Origin: CAYTBN01 sp964542165
Lineage (GTDB): Bacteria > Myxococcota_A > UBA796 > UBA9615 > CAYRNR01
NCBI GenBank assembly: GCA_964542165.1
Contig: CAZITQ010000002.1
Coordinates: 62,001 to 126,000, forward strand
Direction of reading: 5' to 3'
DNA: 64,000 nucleotides
In this document: positions 27,987 to 38,307 of the stretch, piece by piece
Layout: each line of letters begins with the position of its first letter
Numbering within the stretch: position 1 is the first letter of the stretch
Notes under the pieces: generated by a model
Databases searched by the model: none
Told to the model about the DNA's origin: nothing
What the model saw: only the letters and a program-made list of their open reading frames with translations
Made by a program: the position numbers and the translations under genes

Positions 27987-30599
27987 TCAAGCGGCGGAAC
28001 GGCGGTCCCGGGAAAGCCAGCGCGGCAGGTAGAGGCGCCGGATCGCCAGGTCGATCCCGAACAGGGCCAACGCGGCCCACAGCAGGGGGGGCCAGCTGTC
28101 GATCCGGGACAGACGCATCTCCACGCCCTCCTCGAGGACCTCGGCGAAGCCGGGGGAGAGGCGTCCGCTCGTCAGCTCGGCCAGGCGCCGGAGCAGGGGC
28201 AGATTGAGCGTTCCCGCGCGGGTCTCGTCCGGGTGGCCGGTGCCGGCGCTGGCGCGGACCGCTCCGCCGGGGACCACCCCGCCGGAGGCGTCCAGAGCCC
28301 CCGCCCGACGCTGCACGGAGTCCACGGAGACCAGGTAGCCCCCTTCCCGGGTCACGGGCAGCGCGGCTGCGTAGCGCCCCGGGCCCGCCGCGGTCAGGGC
28401 CACCTCCCGGCCAACCCCATCCGGACCGGTCACCCGACCGGTGACGGTCAGGTCGTTGCGGGGGTTCTTCAGGGCATCGAGGATCGAGTACGTCAGTCGC
28501 AGCTCGCCGGCCTCGACCCCGGCCTCGAGGCCCACGTCGGGGGCGGGCAGCGGGGACAGGGTCTCGCGCACCACCCCGCGCCAGAACGCGGACCGCTGCT
28601 TCCAGTCGCCCCACTCGGCGCTCCAGGGCCCGCCGAAGTCGGAGGTGAACAGGGTCACGACCCCGCGTCCGTGGTGCCAGCTCACCAGCAGCGGCTCTCC
28701 CCGTTCGGTGGCCAGGGCGAGTTCGGTGGTGGTCTTCTGCCGGGACCGCACGTACCCCTGCAGATCGGGGATCTTCTCCGCGTCGATGCCGGACAGGAAT
28801 CGGCTGTCGTCCACGGCGTGGACGTCGATCCTCGTCTCGATCTTGTTGCTGCGCACCACGGTCATGGTCTCGTCGAGCAGGATCTGCGGGATCGTGGCGA
28901 AGTCCTCGGTGTAGTAGTAGCGGCCCTGTCCGATCTCGGCGACCGCCTTGAGCTCCTTCTGGTCCGCTTCGCGGCCGATGGCCACCGTGGACAGGGTGAA
29001 CTTGCGCCGCGCCACGTTGTGGACCACCTCGCCGTCGCGCTCCAGACGGCTGGTGGACTGCCCGTCGGACAGTAGGATGATGTGCTTGAGCTTGGCGTCC
29101 GCCTCGATCAGCGCCTCGTAGCCCTCCTGGATCGCGGGGTAGATCGACGTACCGCCCGCCACCGTGAGCTCCGCCAGACGCGCGCGGATGGTCTCCAGCT
29201 CACCGGCCGGGGTGACGGGGACCGCCCATCGGGGCAGATCGCTGAAGGTGACCACGCCGACCAGGCTCTCCGGGTCGAGCAGGGCGATGGACTCCGCCAC
29301 CGCCGTCAGGGCAATCTCGAACTTGGCGGCGCGTCCCATGGAGTCGGATCGGTCCACGCAATAGACCACGATCAGGGGGGCGGGCTCCTTGCGTTCGGTC
29401 TTGGGGAAGCGGACGGGGAGCAGCTCCTTGATCTCGTCCTGGCCTTCGTCGGAAATCTGCAGGCCTTGCTCGCCTCCCACCACCAGCAATCTCCCGCCCT
29501 TGCGCACGAAGGTGCGCAGCCGCTCCACCCGTTCACCGCCGAACCCCTTCAGGTCCGGATCGATCCAGGCCAGCAGGTCCGCGCCCTCGAGGGAGGTGTC
29601 CAGGGACGGCGAGACGATCTCGTGGGTGGGCGGGCTCTCGAGGCTGTCGAGCACCCGGGCGAAGCGCCTCCCGGTCTCCGGATCCGCGGCGATGAGGGCG
29701 CGCGGTGTTCCGATGACCTCCAGCGCCCCGTGGGCTCGATCGTCGGCGGCGAAGAGATCGCCCTCCACCTGGACCGTACCGGTCAGGGTCACGACGCCCA
29801 CCCGGTCCGCCGGGAACGACAGGGGCACGGACGTGCGCCCCGCCTCCAGGGTGACACCGGCGGCGCGCGCGAGTTCCTTGCCCTGGGCGTCGGTCAGCAC
29901 CACGGTCCCTGTCGCCGGGTCGCTGGCCTCCACCAGCACCTCGACCCGCGCGTCGGCCCCCTCCATGACCACCGCGTCACCGGTCTCAAGCCCCACGGCG
30001 GCCACGGTCATCCGCCCCTCGTCCGGGGGGACGGGGAAGAGGCGCACGCCCCGGATGTTGGCGACCTCGGCGGCGCGTTCCGCGCGGCCGTCGCTCACGG
30101 CTCCGTCGGAGAGCACGACCAGGGCGCGGGACCTGGCGGGCTCGAAGGACTCCAGGGCGAGCTCGATCCCCGGCCCGAGAGCCGTGGGCGTGGACTCGTC
30201 CACGCCGACCACCTCGGATCGCAGCTCGTCCGGGGACGTATGCGTGTGGATCCCTGCTCCCGCGGCGACGACCGCGGCCGGCACGTCTCCCTTGGCCTCC
30301 CACCAGTCGTCGAGGGTGTCCATGTAGCCGGTCAGCCGACCCCCCGACGACGAGCCGCTGGTGTCCACCAGGAACACCAGGCTCAGGTCCGGCCGCTCTT
30401 CGAAGCGGTGGGGGCCCGCCAGGGCCAGGACGAGCACCAGGGCGGCGAAGCACCGAACCAGCGTCGAGACGAACAGCCGCACCCGCGGCCAACCGGCCAA
30501 TCCCCGCTCCCGCAGCAGGAAGAACAGCACCACGAGCAGACCGGCCCACAGGACCTGGGGCCGATCCAGCTGGTACTGGCTGAGGTCGAGGGCTTCCAT
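27987..30599 (-). CDS. Large VWA-domain membrane protein of the MoxR operon
   Basis: This 870-residue protein starts at ATG 30599, overlapping the upstream stop (ATGA). Two membrane segments lie at the N-terminus (VLWAGLLVVLFFLL; CFAALVLVLALAG) and one near the C-terminus (about 838, LLWAALALFGIDLAI). Between them are a first VWA-like domain (LVFLVDTSGSSS near residue 80), a middle region resembling the glutamine-amidotransferase-like fold of this family, and a second VWA domain with a MIDAS motif DRSDSMG near 415. A VWA MIDAS binds a divalent metal and mediates protein contact. It is the last gene of the five-gene MoxR operon and is presumably a periplasm-facing partner of the AAA ATPase. 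Confidence 0.88.
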   Translation of the reverse strand: MEALDLSQYQLDRPQVLWAGLLVVLFFLLRERGLAGWPRVRLFVSTLVRCFAALVLVLALAGPHRFEERPDLSLVFLVDTSGSSSGGRLTGYMDTLDDWWEAKGDVPAAVVAAGAGIHTHTSPDELRSEVVGVDESTPTALGPGIELALESFEPARSRALVVLSDGAVSDGRAERAAEVANIRGVRLFPVPPDEGRMTVAAVGLETGDAVVMEGADARVEVLVEASDPATGTVVLTDAQGKELARAAGVTLEAGRTSVPLSFPADRVGVVTLTGTVQVEGDLFAADDRAHGALEVIGTPRALIAADPETGRRFARVLDSLESPPTHEIVSPSLDTSLEGADLLAWIDPDLKGFGGERVERLRTFVRKGGRLLVVGGEQGLQISDEGQDEIKELLPVRFPKTERKEPAPLIVVYCVDRSDSMGRAAKFEIALTAVAESIALLDPESLVGVVTFSDLPRWAVPVTPAGELETIRARLAELTVAGGTSIYPAIQEGYEALIEADAKLKHIILLSDGQSTSRLERDGEVVHNVARRKFTLSTVAIGREADQKELKAVAEIGQGRYYYTEDFATIPQILLDETMTVVRSNKIETRIDVHAVDDSRFLSGIDAEKIPDLQGYVRSRQKTTTELALATERGEPLLVSWHHGRGVVTLFTSDFGGPWSAEWGDWKQRSAFWRGVVRETLSPLPAPDVGLEAGVEAGELRLTYSILDALKNPRNDLTVTGRVTGPDGVGREVALTAAGPGRYAAALPVTREGGYLVSVDSVQRRAGALDASGGVVPGGAVRASAGTGHPDETRAGTLNLPLLRRLAELTSGRLSPGFAEVLEEGVEMRLSRIDSWPPLLWAALALFGIDLAIRRLYLPRWLSRDRRSAA

Positions 30600-32560
30600 C
30601 ACCGGTTGATCACTCCGAATTCGCCGATCATCAGGAGCAGGGCGGCCAGGCCGAGCCAGACCCAGATCGGCGCCAGCGGCTCCGGGATCCCCGGGACCTC
30701 CGCCGGGGGGGGACTCACCGGCGGCTCGGCGTGCACCGAGGTCGCGCGCAGGTCCGACTCCAGGGGATCGAGCATGCTGACCGCCAGCGGACGCTCGTCC
30801 TCGGCGCCGGCGACCGTGAAGAAGCCCACGCGCTCGAAGTGGTGGCTCACGGGCCCGTCGCCGGCCGGGATCTCGTGGCCCCGGGTCACGGGCGACTGCC
30901 CGGGCTCCAGCAGCCGATCGACGACGACCTGATCGGTGCCGGCCGCCGGCTGCCACCAGGCGGGATCGCGGGCCAGATGCGCCACACCCGTCGGTGGCCC
31001 GGTGGCCCGTCCCTCCCGCATCCACAGCACGGTGTTGAAGATGAGCTGGGGGAAGCCCACACGCAGGGGTAGATCGCTGTCGGCGAAATCGAACCCGAAC
31101 GCCACCTGGCGCACTCCGCCGGCCTCCCGCGCCAGGGCGATGGGTCCGGTGGGCGTACCAATCAGGCGCACGTCCTCGGGTCGAGGCTCGAACTGGCCGC
31201 TGACCGCCACGTTCAGATCACGGAGCACCAGGTTGGCGAACAGGGGGTGGCCCAGGTTCCAGTCCGAGGTGATCGGCGCCTCGACCCGGCGCTGGAGCGA
31301 GAAGCCGCCGGCGGCCCGGGGAGGGTTGATGAAGAAGCTGTTCGCCCGGGGCAGATCGTCGGGCACGAAGGAGTCGTAGAACACCACGTCGTACCGCCCG
31401 CTGGCGACCCGGCTCCGGGGGAACTCGTCCGGGGTCACCACCTGGAGCTGGAGCCCCGGGATGAGATGGAGAGCGGCGTTGAGGTACTGGTTGCCCCGCG
31501 AGACCAGGAGCACGCGGGCCGGCCGCAGCTGGGGCAGGAAGGCGAACGCGTGGTCGTCCATCGCCAGGGCGTCCGACGGGACCTGCTCCACGACCTCGTC
31601 ACCGGTGGCGGGGCCCTCCCCTTCGCGCGCGAGGAAGGCGATCTCCCGCAGCACCACCTCGACCCGGTCCTCCTCGGGGGGCGCGAACTGGTACACCCGG
31701 TCGAGGGATCCGCCGGCGGGTAGGGTGTACTCCGCCCGTCCCAGCACGCGGGTCGCGGTCTCCACGCTGACCGTCACACGGGCGTCCCGGTCCGCGAAGC
31801 TGTCGATACCGACCAGCGCCTCGAGGCGGGCAGGCAGGCCCTCGGAGGCCCGCACGTCGAAGGTGGTCACCGCCACGTTGGGACGCGGCCGGCCCACCGG
31901 GGCCCAGACCAGCGCCGTGTCTCCGGGCAGCTCGGGGGGCTCTGCCCCGCCGTCGCTGAACACCCTCAGCTCCCGGGGTGGCTCGGCGCCGACCAGCAGG
32001 GTCCGCGCCAGCGCGATCGCCCCATCCAGATCCGCCCTCCCGGGCCCGGCACGCAGGGTGCGCGCCGCCAGGCCCAGTCGCTGGGGATCGTCGGTCAGGG
32101 GCACGGCGACCACCGGCTCCGCCCCGGCCACCACCAGCGCCATGCGCTCCCCGTCGGCCAGGCCAGAGGCGAGGGCCTCGATCCCCGTCCGCGCCAGGTC
32201 GATGCGCCGCTGACCGTCCCCCTCGTCGGCGGCCATCGAGGCCGAGCAGTCGACCACCACGACCCGATCGCGGGGCCGGGCCACCCCCTCGTGCTCCAGC
32301 GCCGCCACCGGATCCACCTCGCGCTCGGGGTGGCCCAGCGCGCCGACCACGGCGAGCAACGCGAGGATCTGCAGCAGGAGCGCGATCAGCTCCTTGATCA
32401 ACGGATTCATCCGCCTCGGCAACACCTTGTTCCACAGCACGTGCGAGGGCACCAGGAGCACGCGGGGACGGGGCCGCAGCAGGAACAGCAGCAGCAGGAA
32501 CCCGGTCCCGACCACGGCGGCCAGCCACAGGGTCTGGGTCGGGAGACCGGTCCAGCTCAC
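30599..32560 (-). CDS. BatA-like membrane protein with VWA domain
   Basis: This 653-residue protein starts at GTG 32560, four bases after the DUF58 gene stop. The N-terminus is the BatA/aerotolerance type: a membrane helix (WLAAVVGTGFLLLLFLL), then RPRPRVLLVPSHVLWNK, then a second helix (LLLQILALLAVVGAL). A VWA domain follows with VVVDCSASM near residue 103, a long beta-rich extracytoplasmic region, and a C-terminal helix (WVWLGLAALLLMIGEF). Bat-type proteins act with MoxR ATPases and DUF58 proteins in envelope stress or in maturing complexes. The frame is open further upstream but enters the DUF58 gene and reads as a shadow. Confidence 0.88.
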   Translation of the reverse strand: MSWTGLPTQTLWLAAVVGTGFLLLLFLLRPRPRVLLVPSHVLWNKVLPRRMNPLIKELIALLLQILALLAVVGALGHPEREVDPVAALEHEGVARPRDRVVVVDCSASMAADEGDGQRRIDLARTGIEALASGLADGERMALVVAGAEPVVAVPLTDDPQRLGLAARTLRAGPGRADLDGAIALARTLLVGAEPPRELRVFSDGGAEPPELPGDTALVWAPVGRPRPNVAVTTFDVRASEGLPARLEALVGIDSFADRDARVTVSVETATRVLGRAEYTLPAGGSLDRVYQFAPPEEDRVEVVLREIAFLAREGEGPATGDEVVEQVPSDALAMDDHAFAFLPQLRPARVLLVSRGNQYLNAALHLIPGLQLQVVTPDEFPRSRVASGRYDVVFYDSFVPDDLPRANSFFINPPRAAGGFSLQRRVEAPITSDWNLGHPLFANLVLRDLNVAVSGQFEPRPEDVRLIGTPTGPIALAREAGGVRQVAFGFDFADSDLPLRVGFPQLIFNTVLWMREGRATGPPTGVAHLARDPAWWQPAAGTDQVVVDRLLEPGQSPVTRGHEIPAGDGPVSHHFERVGFFTVAGAEDERPLAVSMLDPLESDLRATSVHAEPPVSPPPAEVPGIPEPLAPIWVWLGLAALLLMIGEFGVINR

Positions 32561-32564
32561 GCGG

Positions 32565-33479
32565 CTACCCCAGCAGCCTGCCGGACCGGAACGTCTTGAG
32601 CACCAGCTCCTCGAAGGGGCTGTCGGTCCGGGCGTGGGCGTAGAAGAGGTTGTAGCGGCGGCAGTAGGCCGAGAGCTCCTTGCCGTGTTCGAGGTAGGCC
32701 TGCCGGTAGCGCTTGAGCAGCGCGGGGGTGACCCGCACCCGGACTCGCCGGCCGGTCTCGGCGTCCCGGAGCAGGATCTCACCCCGGAGTTCCGGGGCGG
32801 CCTCCTCGGGTGACGAGAGGTGGACCACGGCGACCTCGAAGCGGGCAGCCCGGAGGATGTCGAGGGCCTCCCGCCAGCCGTCGTGCATCAGGAAGTCGCT
32901 GAGGACCACGACGACGCCGCGGGTTCGCGCGACACCCGCGAATCCCATGACCGACCGGTTCAGATCGCTGCTACCGGCTCCACGCTGGGCAGCGAGGTAG
33001 CGGTAGACGTTGATCGCGTGAGCCTTGTTCCGCGGCGGATGTAGTGGGGGTAGCAGGTTGTCGCCGAAGGGGAACAGGTGCACCCGGTCCAGGTGGGCCA
33101 GCCCCACGTAGGAGAGCGCCGCCGCCACCCGGCACGCGAACTCGGACTTGGTGGGATCGCCGAAGCCCATCGAGGCGCTGACGTCCACCAGCAGGTAGAG
33201 GTTGAGCTCGGTGTCCTCCTCGGCCAGACGGATCATGAAGCGGTCGAGCCTGCCGTAGAGGTTCCAGTCGATGTCCTTGAAATCGTCGCCCGGGGCGTAG
33301 GGACGGTGGTCGGCGAAGTCGATCCCCGAACCCAGCTTGCGGGATCGGGTCAGCGCGGCGAAGCGTCCCTGGTGCTGATGCCGCGCCAGCACGCGCAGGT
33401 ACTCCAGCTTCCGCAGGAAGTCCGGGCTGAGGGGGCTGTCCCGGTCCGGGATCTCAGCCGTGGGGGCGCTCTCCGGCAC
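32565..33479 (-). CDS. DUF58 domain protein
   Basis: This 304-residue cytoplasmic protein shows the DUF58 signature RKLGSGIDFADHRPYAPGDD followed by FKDIDWN at about residues 47-73. A VWA-like metal site VDVSASMGFGD follows near 100. There is no membrane segment. DUF58 proteins are encoded next to MoxR ATPases in nearly all bacteria that carry them and are presumed clients or adaptors of the ATPase. The gene starts 5 bp after moxR and ends 4 bp before the BatA-like gene, so all three are in one transcript. Confidence 0.93.
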   Translation of the reverse strand: MPESAPTAEIPDRDSPLSPDFLRKLEYLRVLARHQHQGRFAALTRSRKLGSGIDFADHRPYAPGDDFKDIDWNLYGRLDRFMIRLAEEDTELNLYLLVDVSASMGFGDPTKSEFACRVAAALSYVGLAHLDRVHLFPFGDNLLPPLHPPRNKAHAINVYRYLAAQRGAGSSDLNRSVMGFAGVARTRGVVVVLSDFLMHDGWREALDILRAARFEVAVVHLSSPEEAAPELRGEILLRDAETGRRVRVRVTPALLKRYRQAYLEHGKELSAYCRRYNLFYAHARTDSPFEELVLKTFRSGRLLG

Positions 33480-33484
33480 GGGGC

Positions 33485-34471
<987 letters not shown>

Positions 34472-34543
34472 GATCACCTCGTTCGCCGCCCGCTCGGCCG
34501 GGGGCTCACCTGCGAATCCAGCGCAATTCCGTGGTCCGCGGAC

Positions 34544-36310
34544 CTACATCTCGAGGATCGCCTGGAAGTAGCTGTGGGCGTAGTCGCGGAACAGGGGGGG
34601 CAGGTCCTCGCTCTCGTCGAGCAGCAGCCTGTCGGCCTCCTCGAAGTAGTTGCTCCGCGTGTCTTCGAAATCGTTGGCGAATCCGCCTTGAATCTTGTGA
34701 GTCGCGATCTCCTCGAGCACCTCGCGTCGCGTCTCGGGCGGCAGACGATCCTCGGTCACCTGGCCCAGGATCCGCTCCAGCTCCTCGCCGGGCAGCGAAC
34801 GGATCTCCCGGGCGCGGGCCTCCTCGCCGTCGGCCGGCGCGCCCCTCCCCGCCCCCTGGGCCCCCAGGGTCGTGCCCTCTCCGGGGCCTCCCTGCATGCC
34901 GGTGGCCGAACCGGTGCCGTCGGCCGAGTCCAGGGTCGTGGTCTCCGCGCCCTCCGGGACACTGTCCACGGGCTGGCCGGGCACGTCGGGCGAGCCCGTG
35001 TCGGCCTTGTCCCCATATGGATCGTCGGTCACGTCCTCGAAGCCCATCTCGGCCATGGCATCGGTCTTGTCCGGGACCGCCTCGCCGTCGGCGACCTTGA
35101 CCTGGGGCCCCCGGTCGCGTTTGCCGGCCATCCAGTCGGCGATCTGCTGGCCCTTCTCGGCCACGTACTCGTCGAGGAACTGGCGGAAGAGCTGCTCGGC
35201 CGCGTGCTTCTTCTGGTCCGCCACCATCCCCTCGGCGTCGATGTCGTTTCTGCGCGACGAGATGATGTCGTTGAGGTTGCCCTCGAGCGCGCTGGTGGAC
35301 AGGGCGTTGTCCTGGGTCTGCATCGGGTTGTGGCTGTTGCCGAAGACCTTGTCGAAGCCCGAGTCACTGTTCTGTGCCCGCTGCTGCATGTCCAGCTGGG
35401 GCATGTTCTGGTTGGCCACCGCGTTCTGGAAGTCCCGGTGCACGTCCTCCTGCAGGCCCCGCGCCGCCTGGCGCCGAACGCTGTCGAGGTTGAAGTCGGT
35501 GGCGGCGGCCAGCTCCATCTGCAGCTGGGCGTGGAGGGCCTCGAGTTCGGCCACCGAGTACACGCCATCATCGGCCACCGGCTGCTCCACCGGTGCCGGC
35601 GGCGGCTGCTCCGGCGGCGTCTCCGGGGGTTCGGGCTCCTCCTCGGGGTGGACCCGGCGGCGCTTCTCCTCGTCCACGATCTTCTTGACCCGGTCCCTCA
35701 GATCCCCGACCAGCTGTTCGACCCGTTTGTCACCCCGGGCCAGCGCCTCCTCCTCGATCTGTACCAGGCTCGCCAGCAGGTCCTCGCCGGCCTGCTCCAG
35801 GGCCGTGGGCTCGGGCGGCGGTGGTTCGCTGCGAAGGTCGTAGCGCAGGCAGACCGCGCTGATCAGGGCGAAGGCCGCCAGGGCCAGCACCGCGCCGCGC
35901 AGGGCAACCAGCATCCGCAGCGGGATCGCAGCGGCGGGCGACAGTCCTGCCGCCCTCTGTACGGCGTCGGCGCGCTGGGCCTCGACCAGGCCACCCACGA
36001 GCCCTTCGAGGGCCAACGCGGTGCCGATGCGGTCGAAGAGCCCGGCCCCCGAGTCCAGCGCCTTGGCGGCCCGGACAGCGCCCGGGGGGATGACCAGTGC
36101 CCGGACCACCGCGGCCAGGGGGATCAGCAGCGCGCAGGCGAGGATCGGGATCATCCGCCAGGTGAGGTCCCACCCGATCTCGATCACCAGCGCTGCCAGG
36201 GCCATCGCCGCCAGGGTCCACGCCAGGGTCAGGCCGCCCTCGCGCAAGGCGCGCCGCAGGCGAAGTCGTCGATCCGCGCGGCCTACCAGGCGTTTCAGGG
36301 GTCCGAGCAC
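34544..36310 (-). CDS. Membrane-anchored coiled-coil protein heading the MoxR operon (DUF4175-like)
   Basis: The 588-residue protein starts at GTG 36310 with GGAGG six bases upstream. A basic N-terminus is followed by two adjacent membrane helices (WTLAAMALAALVIEI; IPILACALLIPLAAVV) and a third near residue 145 (MLVALRGAVLALAAFAL). The remainder is soluble: a helical region, a Pro/Glu-rich hinge, a Gln/Asn-rich helical stretch, an acidic Gly/Thr-rich linker and a helical C-terminus. It resembles DUF4175-type proteins found next to MoxR/VWA genes, but the match is by architecture only. It could be a scaffold for the operon's ATPase and VWA proteins. Confidence 0.72.
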   Translation of the reverse strand: MLGPLKRLVGRADRRLRLRRALREGGLTLAWTLAAMALAALVIEIGWDLTWRMIPILACALLIPLAAVVRALVIPPGAVRAAKALDSGAGLFDRIGTALALEGLVGGLVEAQRADAVQRAAGLSPAAAIPLRMLVALRGAVLALAAFALISAVCLRYDLRSEPPPPEPTALEQAGEDLLASLVQIEEEALARGDKRVEQLVGDLRDRVKKIVDEEKRRRVHPEEEPEPPETPPEQPPPAPVEQPVADDGVYSVAELEALHAQLQMELAAATDFNLDSVRRQAARGLQEDVHRDFQNAVANQNMPQLDMQQRAQNSDSGFDKVFGNSHNPMQTQDNALSTSALEGNLNDIISSRRNDIDAEGMVADQKKHAAEQLFRQFLDEYVAEKGQQIADWMAGKRDRGPQVKVADGEAVPDKTDAMAEMGFEDVTDDPYGDKADTGSPDVPGQPVDSVPEGAETTTLDSADGTGSATGMQGGPGEGTTLGAQGAGRGAPADGEEARAREIRSLPGEELERILGQVTEDRLPPETRREVLEEIATHKIQGGFANDFEDTRSNYFEEADRLLLDESEDLPPLFRDYAHSYFQAILEM

Positions 36311-36527
36311 GTCGTTCCTCCGGCGGCCCCGGGGGGACGTTCTGTCCAACGTCCGGGTCCAGTCCGCATATGGAAACATACCCCGGAAGCGCCAGGAGGG
36401 AAATTCGTGTCCCTCGGTCGGCCCCGCCGATTCCCCGAGGGCACCGACTTCCCCCGCTCGCCCGAGGGAGTATGATGGGGTTGTGCGGGTGAGGGCCCGC
36501 CATCATTCCTCGCGGGAGGTACACCCA

Positions 36528-36926
36528 ATGGTCCCACGGATCCACAGCGACATCAGCGGGCGGGTCAACGCCCTGCACTACATCCTCTCGGTCGTCGCCA
36601 TCGCCGCCTGCTACGTGGCGTTCATGTACTACTCACCGTACATGGAGTTCTACAAGATCCGGGCGGCGGCCAAGGAGCTGGCCATGCAGGGCTCCACCGT
36701 CGAGACCAACGACGAGCGGGGCAAGGCCTACTACGACAGCCGGATGGGCGAGATGGGCTTCGAGTTCCCACTCTCCGAGGACATCACCTACTACCGCCAT
36801 GATCGGGACACGGTGGAGGTGTCCTTCGACTACGAGTATTCCATCAAGCACTTCTTCCGGGGCGAACCCCACGTGCTCGTCTTCGAATTCCGCTGCAAGG
36901 CGCACCAGGGGCACTGCTCGGAGTGA
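36528..36926 (+). CDS. Small single-pass membrane protein (DUF4845-like)
   Basis: This 132-residue protein starts at ATG 36528 behind GGGAGG. One membrane helix near the N-terminus (ALHYILSVVAIAACYVAFMYY) is followed by an alpha/beta extracytoplasmic domain of about 90 residues rich in Tyr, Phe, Glu and Asp, with a C-terminal pair Cys...Cys (FRCKAHQGHC). The layout resembles DUF4845 proteins of the pilin-like type, but I am not certain of the family. A TATGAT hexamer at about 36470 could be its -10. It is divergent from the MoxR operon and convergent with the next gene. Confidence 0.72.
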   Translation: MVPRIHSDISGRVNALHYILSVVAIAACYVAFMYYSPYMEFYKIRAAAKELAMQGSTVETNDERGKAYYDSRMGEMGFEFPLSEDITYYRHDRDTVEVSFDYEYSIKHFFRGEPHVLVFEFRCKAHQGHCSE

Positions 36927-36963
36927 CCTCCGCGGCCGACGATCTCCACGCTCGACCGTAGGC

Positions 36964-37572
36964 TCAGAACCGAAGCAGGACCGTCGTCTGCGGTGATCCG
37001 GGCTGGGATCCGGACCAGGCGGTCCAGGGTCCACGAACGGGTCCGTTGGCGCGGGCCGTCGGCTGACCGGCCTGCTCTTCCATCTCCCGAACGACCTTGA
37101 GGACCTCGACGCCGTGCACCAGGAACGCGATGCCGGTGATCAGCAGGGTCAGCCCCACCCCCATCAACAGCAGCGGATTGGTGGCGGCGGTCACCAGGCC
37201 CGCGGCCTCGGTGACGATGGGGATCAGCTTGGCCATGCCCACGCCGGTGACGATGCCGCCCGCCAGGAGCATGCCGGATCCCATGGCCGTGAAGACGGCT
37301 CCCTCCGAGAGGGTGGGTTCCCACCTCCCCACGTCACTCGCCGCGGTCTCGTCGCCCGTGGCGGCCCGGCGGGCGGCTGCCCGACGGAGCTGCATCGGGG
37401 AGCAGCGGAGGAACCGCTCGGTGGGATCCGGAGCCTGCGGGTTGGCGACCTCGACGTCACCGCTCACCTGGGGGCTCCGCGGATGGGCCAGGGCCGGCAC
37501 CTCGATCAGCAGGAGCAGGACGAGTCCCACCCCCAGGGTCGCCGTCGCGCGGATCATTCTTCTGTCGCTCAT
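36964..37572 (-). CDS. Small exported membrane protein, twin of the upstream gene
   Basis: This 202-residue protein has an N-terminal signal (LGVGLVLLLLIEVPALAHP), a hydrophilic segment with an Arg/Ala-rich helix, then two adjacent membrane helices (AVFTAMGSGMLLAGGIVTGV; LLLMGVGLTLLITGIAFLV). A polar tail ends in TTVLLRF. Its size, two-helix design and LLRF terminus match the gene immediately upstream, so they may be diverged duplicates. ATG 37572 lies 8 bp after that gene's stop, with GAGGCGCGAC ahead. I recognise no family. Confidence 0.7.
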   Translation of the reverse strand: MSDRRMIRATATLGVGLVLLLLIEVPALAHPRSPQVSGDVEVANPQAPDPTERFLRCSPMQLRRAAARRAATGDETAASDVGRWEPTLSEGAVFTAMGSGMLLAGGIVTGVGMAKLIPIVTEAAGLVTAATNPLLLMGVGLTLLITGIAFLVHGVEVLKVVREMEEQAGQPTARANGPVRGPWTAWSGSQPGSPQTTVLLRF

Positions 37573-37580
37573 GTCGCGCC

Positions 37581-38207
37581 TCAGAATCTCAGCAGGGGCA
37601 CACCACCCCCGGGTTGTCTGGCCACCACGGGGCCGAGCGCCGGGAAGCCGCCGCCGTCCAGCGGCATCATCTCGGCGCTGTCGATGGCCCGGTAGATGCG
37701 GAGTTCGTTGAGCCCCATCGGCAACAGGATCACGCCCGGTATCAGGAACGCGAAGCTGACGAAGAAGAGCGCCGCCCGGGGCGGGAACACCACACCGCTT
37801 CCGGCCTCGGGCACATAGAAGGCGAAGAACCAGACCGCGCCGACGATCACCATCCACAGGAAGTTGGCGAGCAGCACGCTCGCCGCGATGGTCAGGGCCG
37901 TCCCCGCCACCAGGTGCTGGTGAGCGCTGTCGGCGACCCGGTGGACGATGGGGCCGGGGGTGTTCGGCCCGGGGAGCACCGCGCCGTACCGCGCGGCCTG
38001 TCGCCCGAGGAGGTGGGGGCCGCGGACGAGGTGGGCGACCGGTGCGGTCACCGGCGCGGCCACGGTGGCGAGCTCCGCGGAGACCACGTCGTGGGAGATC
38101 CGGTGCTGGGGTTGGCCGTAGGCCAGGGCCGTCCCCTCCAGCCCGACGAGCACCATCAACAGCACCATCAGATGGACCGCCCAGCGGGTCCGTGCACGGT
38201 TCAGCAT
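37581..38207 (-). CDS. Small exported membrane protein
   Basis: The 208-residue protein starts at ATG 38207 behind GGAGGACAGTGGG. It has a signal or first helix (AVHLMVLLMVLVGLEGTALA), a His- and Val-rich periplasmic segment, two membrane helices (ANFLWMVIVGAVWFFAFYV; AALFFVSFAFLIPGVILL) and a tail ending GGVPLLRF. It is followed 8 bp later by a gene of the same design with the same LLRF end. I do not recognise a family; the shared terminus suggests a common sorting or interaction signal. Confidence 0.7.
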   Translation of the reverse strand: MLNRARTRWAVHLMVLLMVLVGLEGTALAYGQPQHRISHDVVSAELATVAAPVTAPVAHLVRGPHLLGRQAARYGAVLPGPNTPGPIVHRVADSAHQHLVAGTALTIAASVLLANFLWMVIVGAVWFFAFYVPEAGSGVVFPPRAALFFVSFAFLIPGVILLPMGLNELRIYRAIDSAEMMPLDGGGFPALGPVVARQPGGGVPLLRF

Positions 38208-38250
38208 CCCACTGTCCTCCAAGAGACACACTCCCCCGTCAACGGGAGCC

Positions 38251-38280
38251 AGAATAATGCCTCGGGCGCGCGCGTGTCAA
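38251..38280 (-). promoter_or_regulatory. Sigma-70-like promoter of the twin membrane-protein genes
   Basis: On the minus strand TTGACA (38280-38275) and TATTCT (38256-38251) are 18 bp apart, about 45 bp upstream of ATG 38207. Confidence 0.5.
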
Positions 38281-38307
38281 TCCGAACAACCTTGCAATTT
38301 CGCATGG

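Noticed and set aside
27987..31025. Longer form of the last VWA protein, beginning at 31025
   Set aside because: The extra 142 residues lie inside the upstream BatA-like gene and have no domain; ATG 30599 overlapping the upstream stop fits operon structure.
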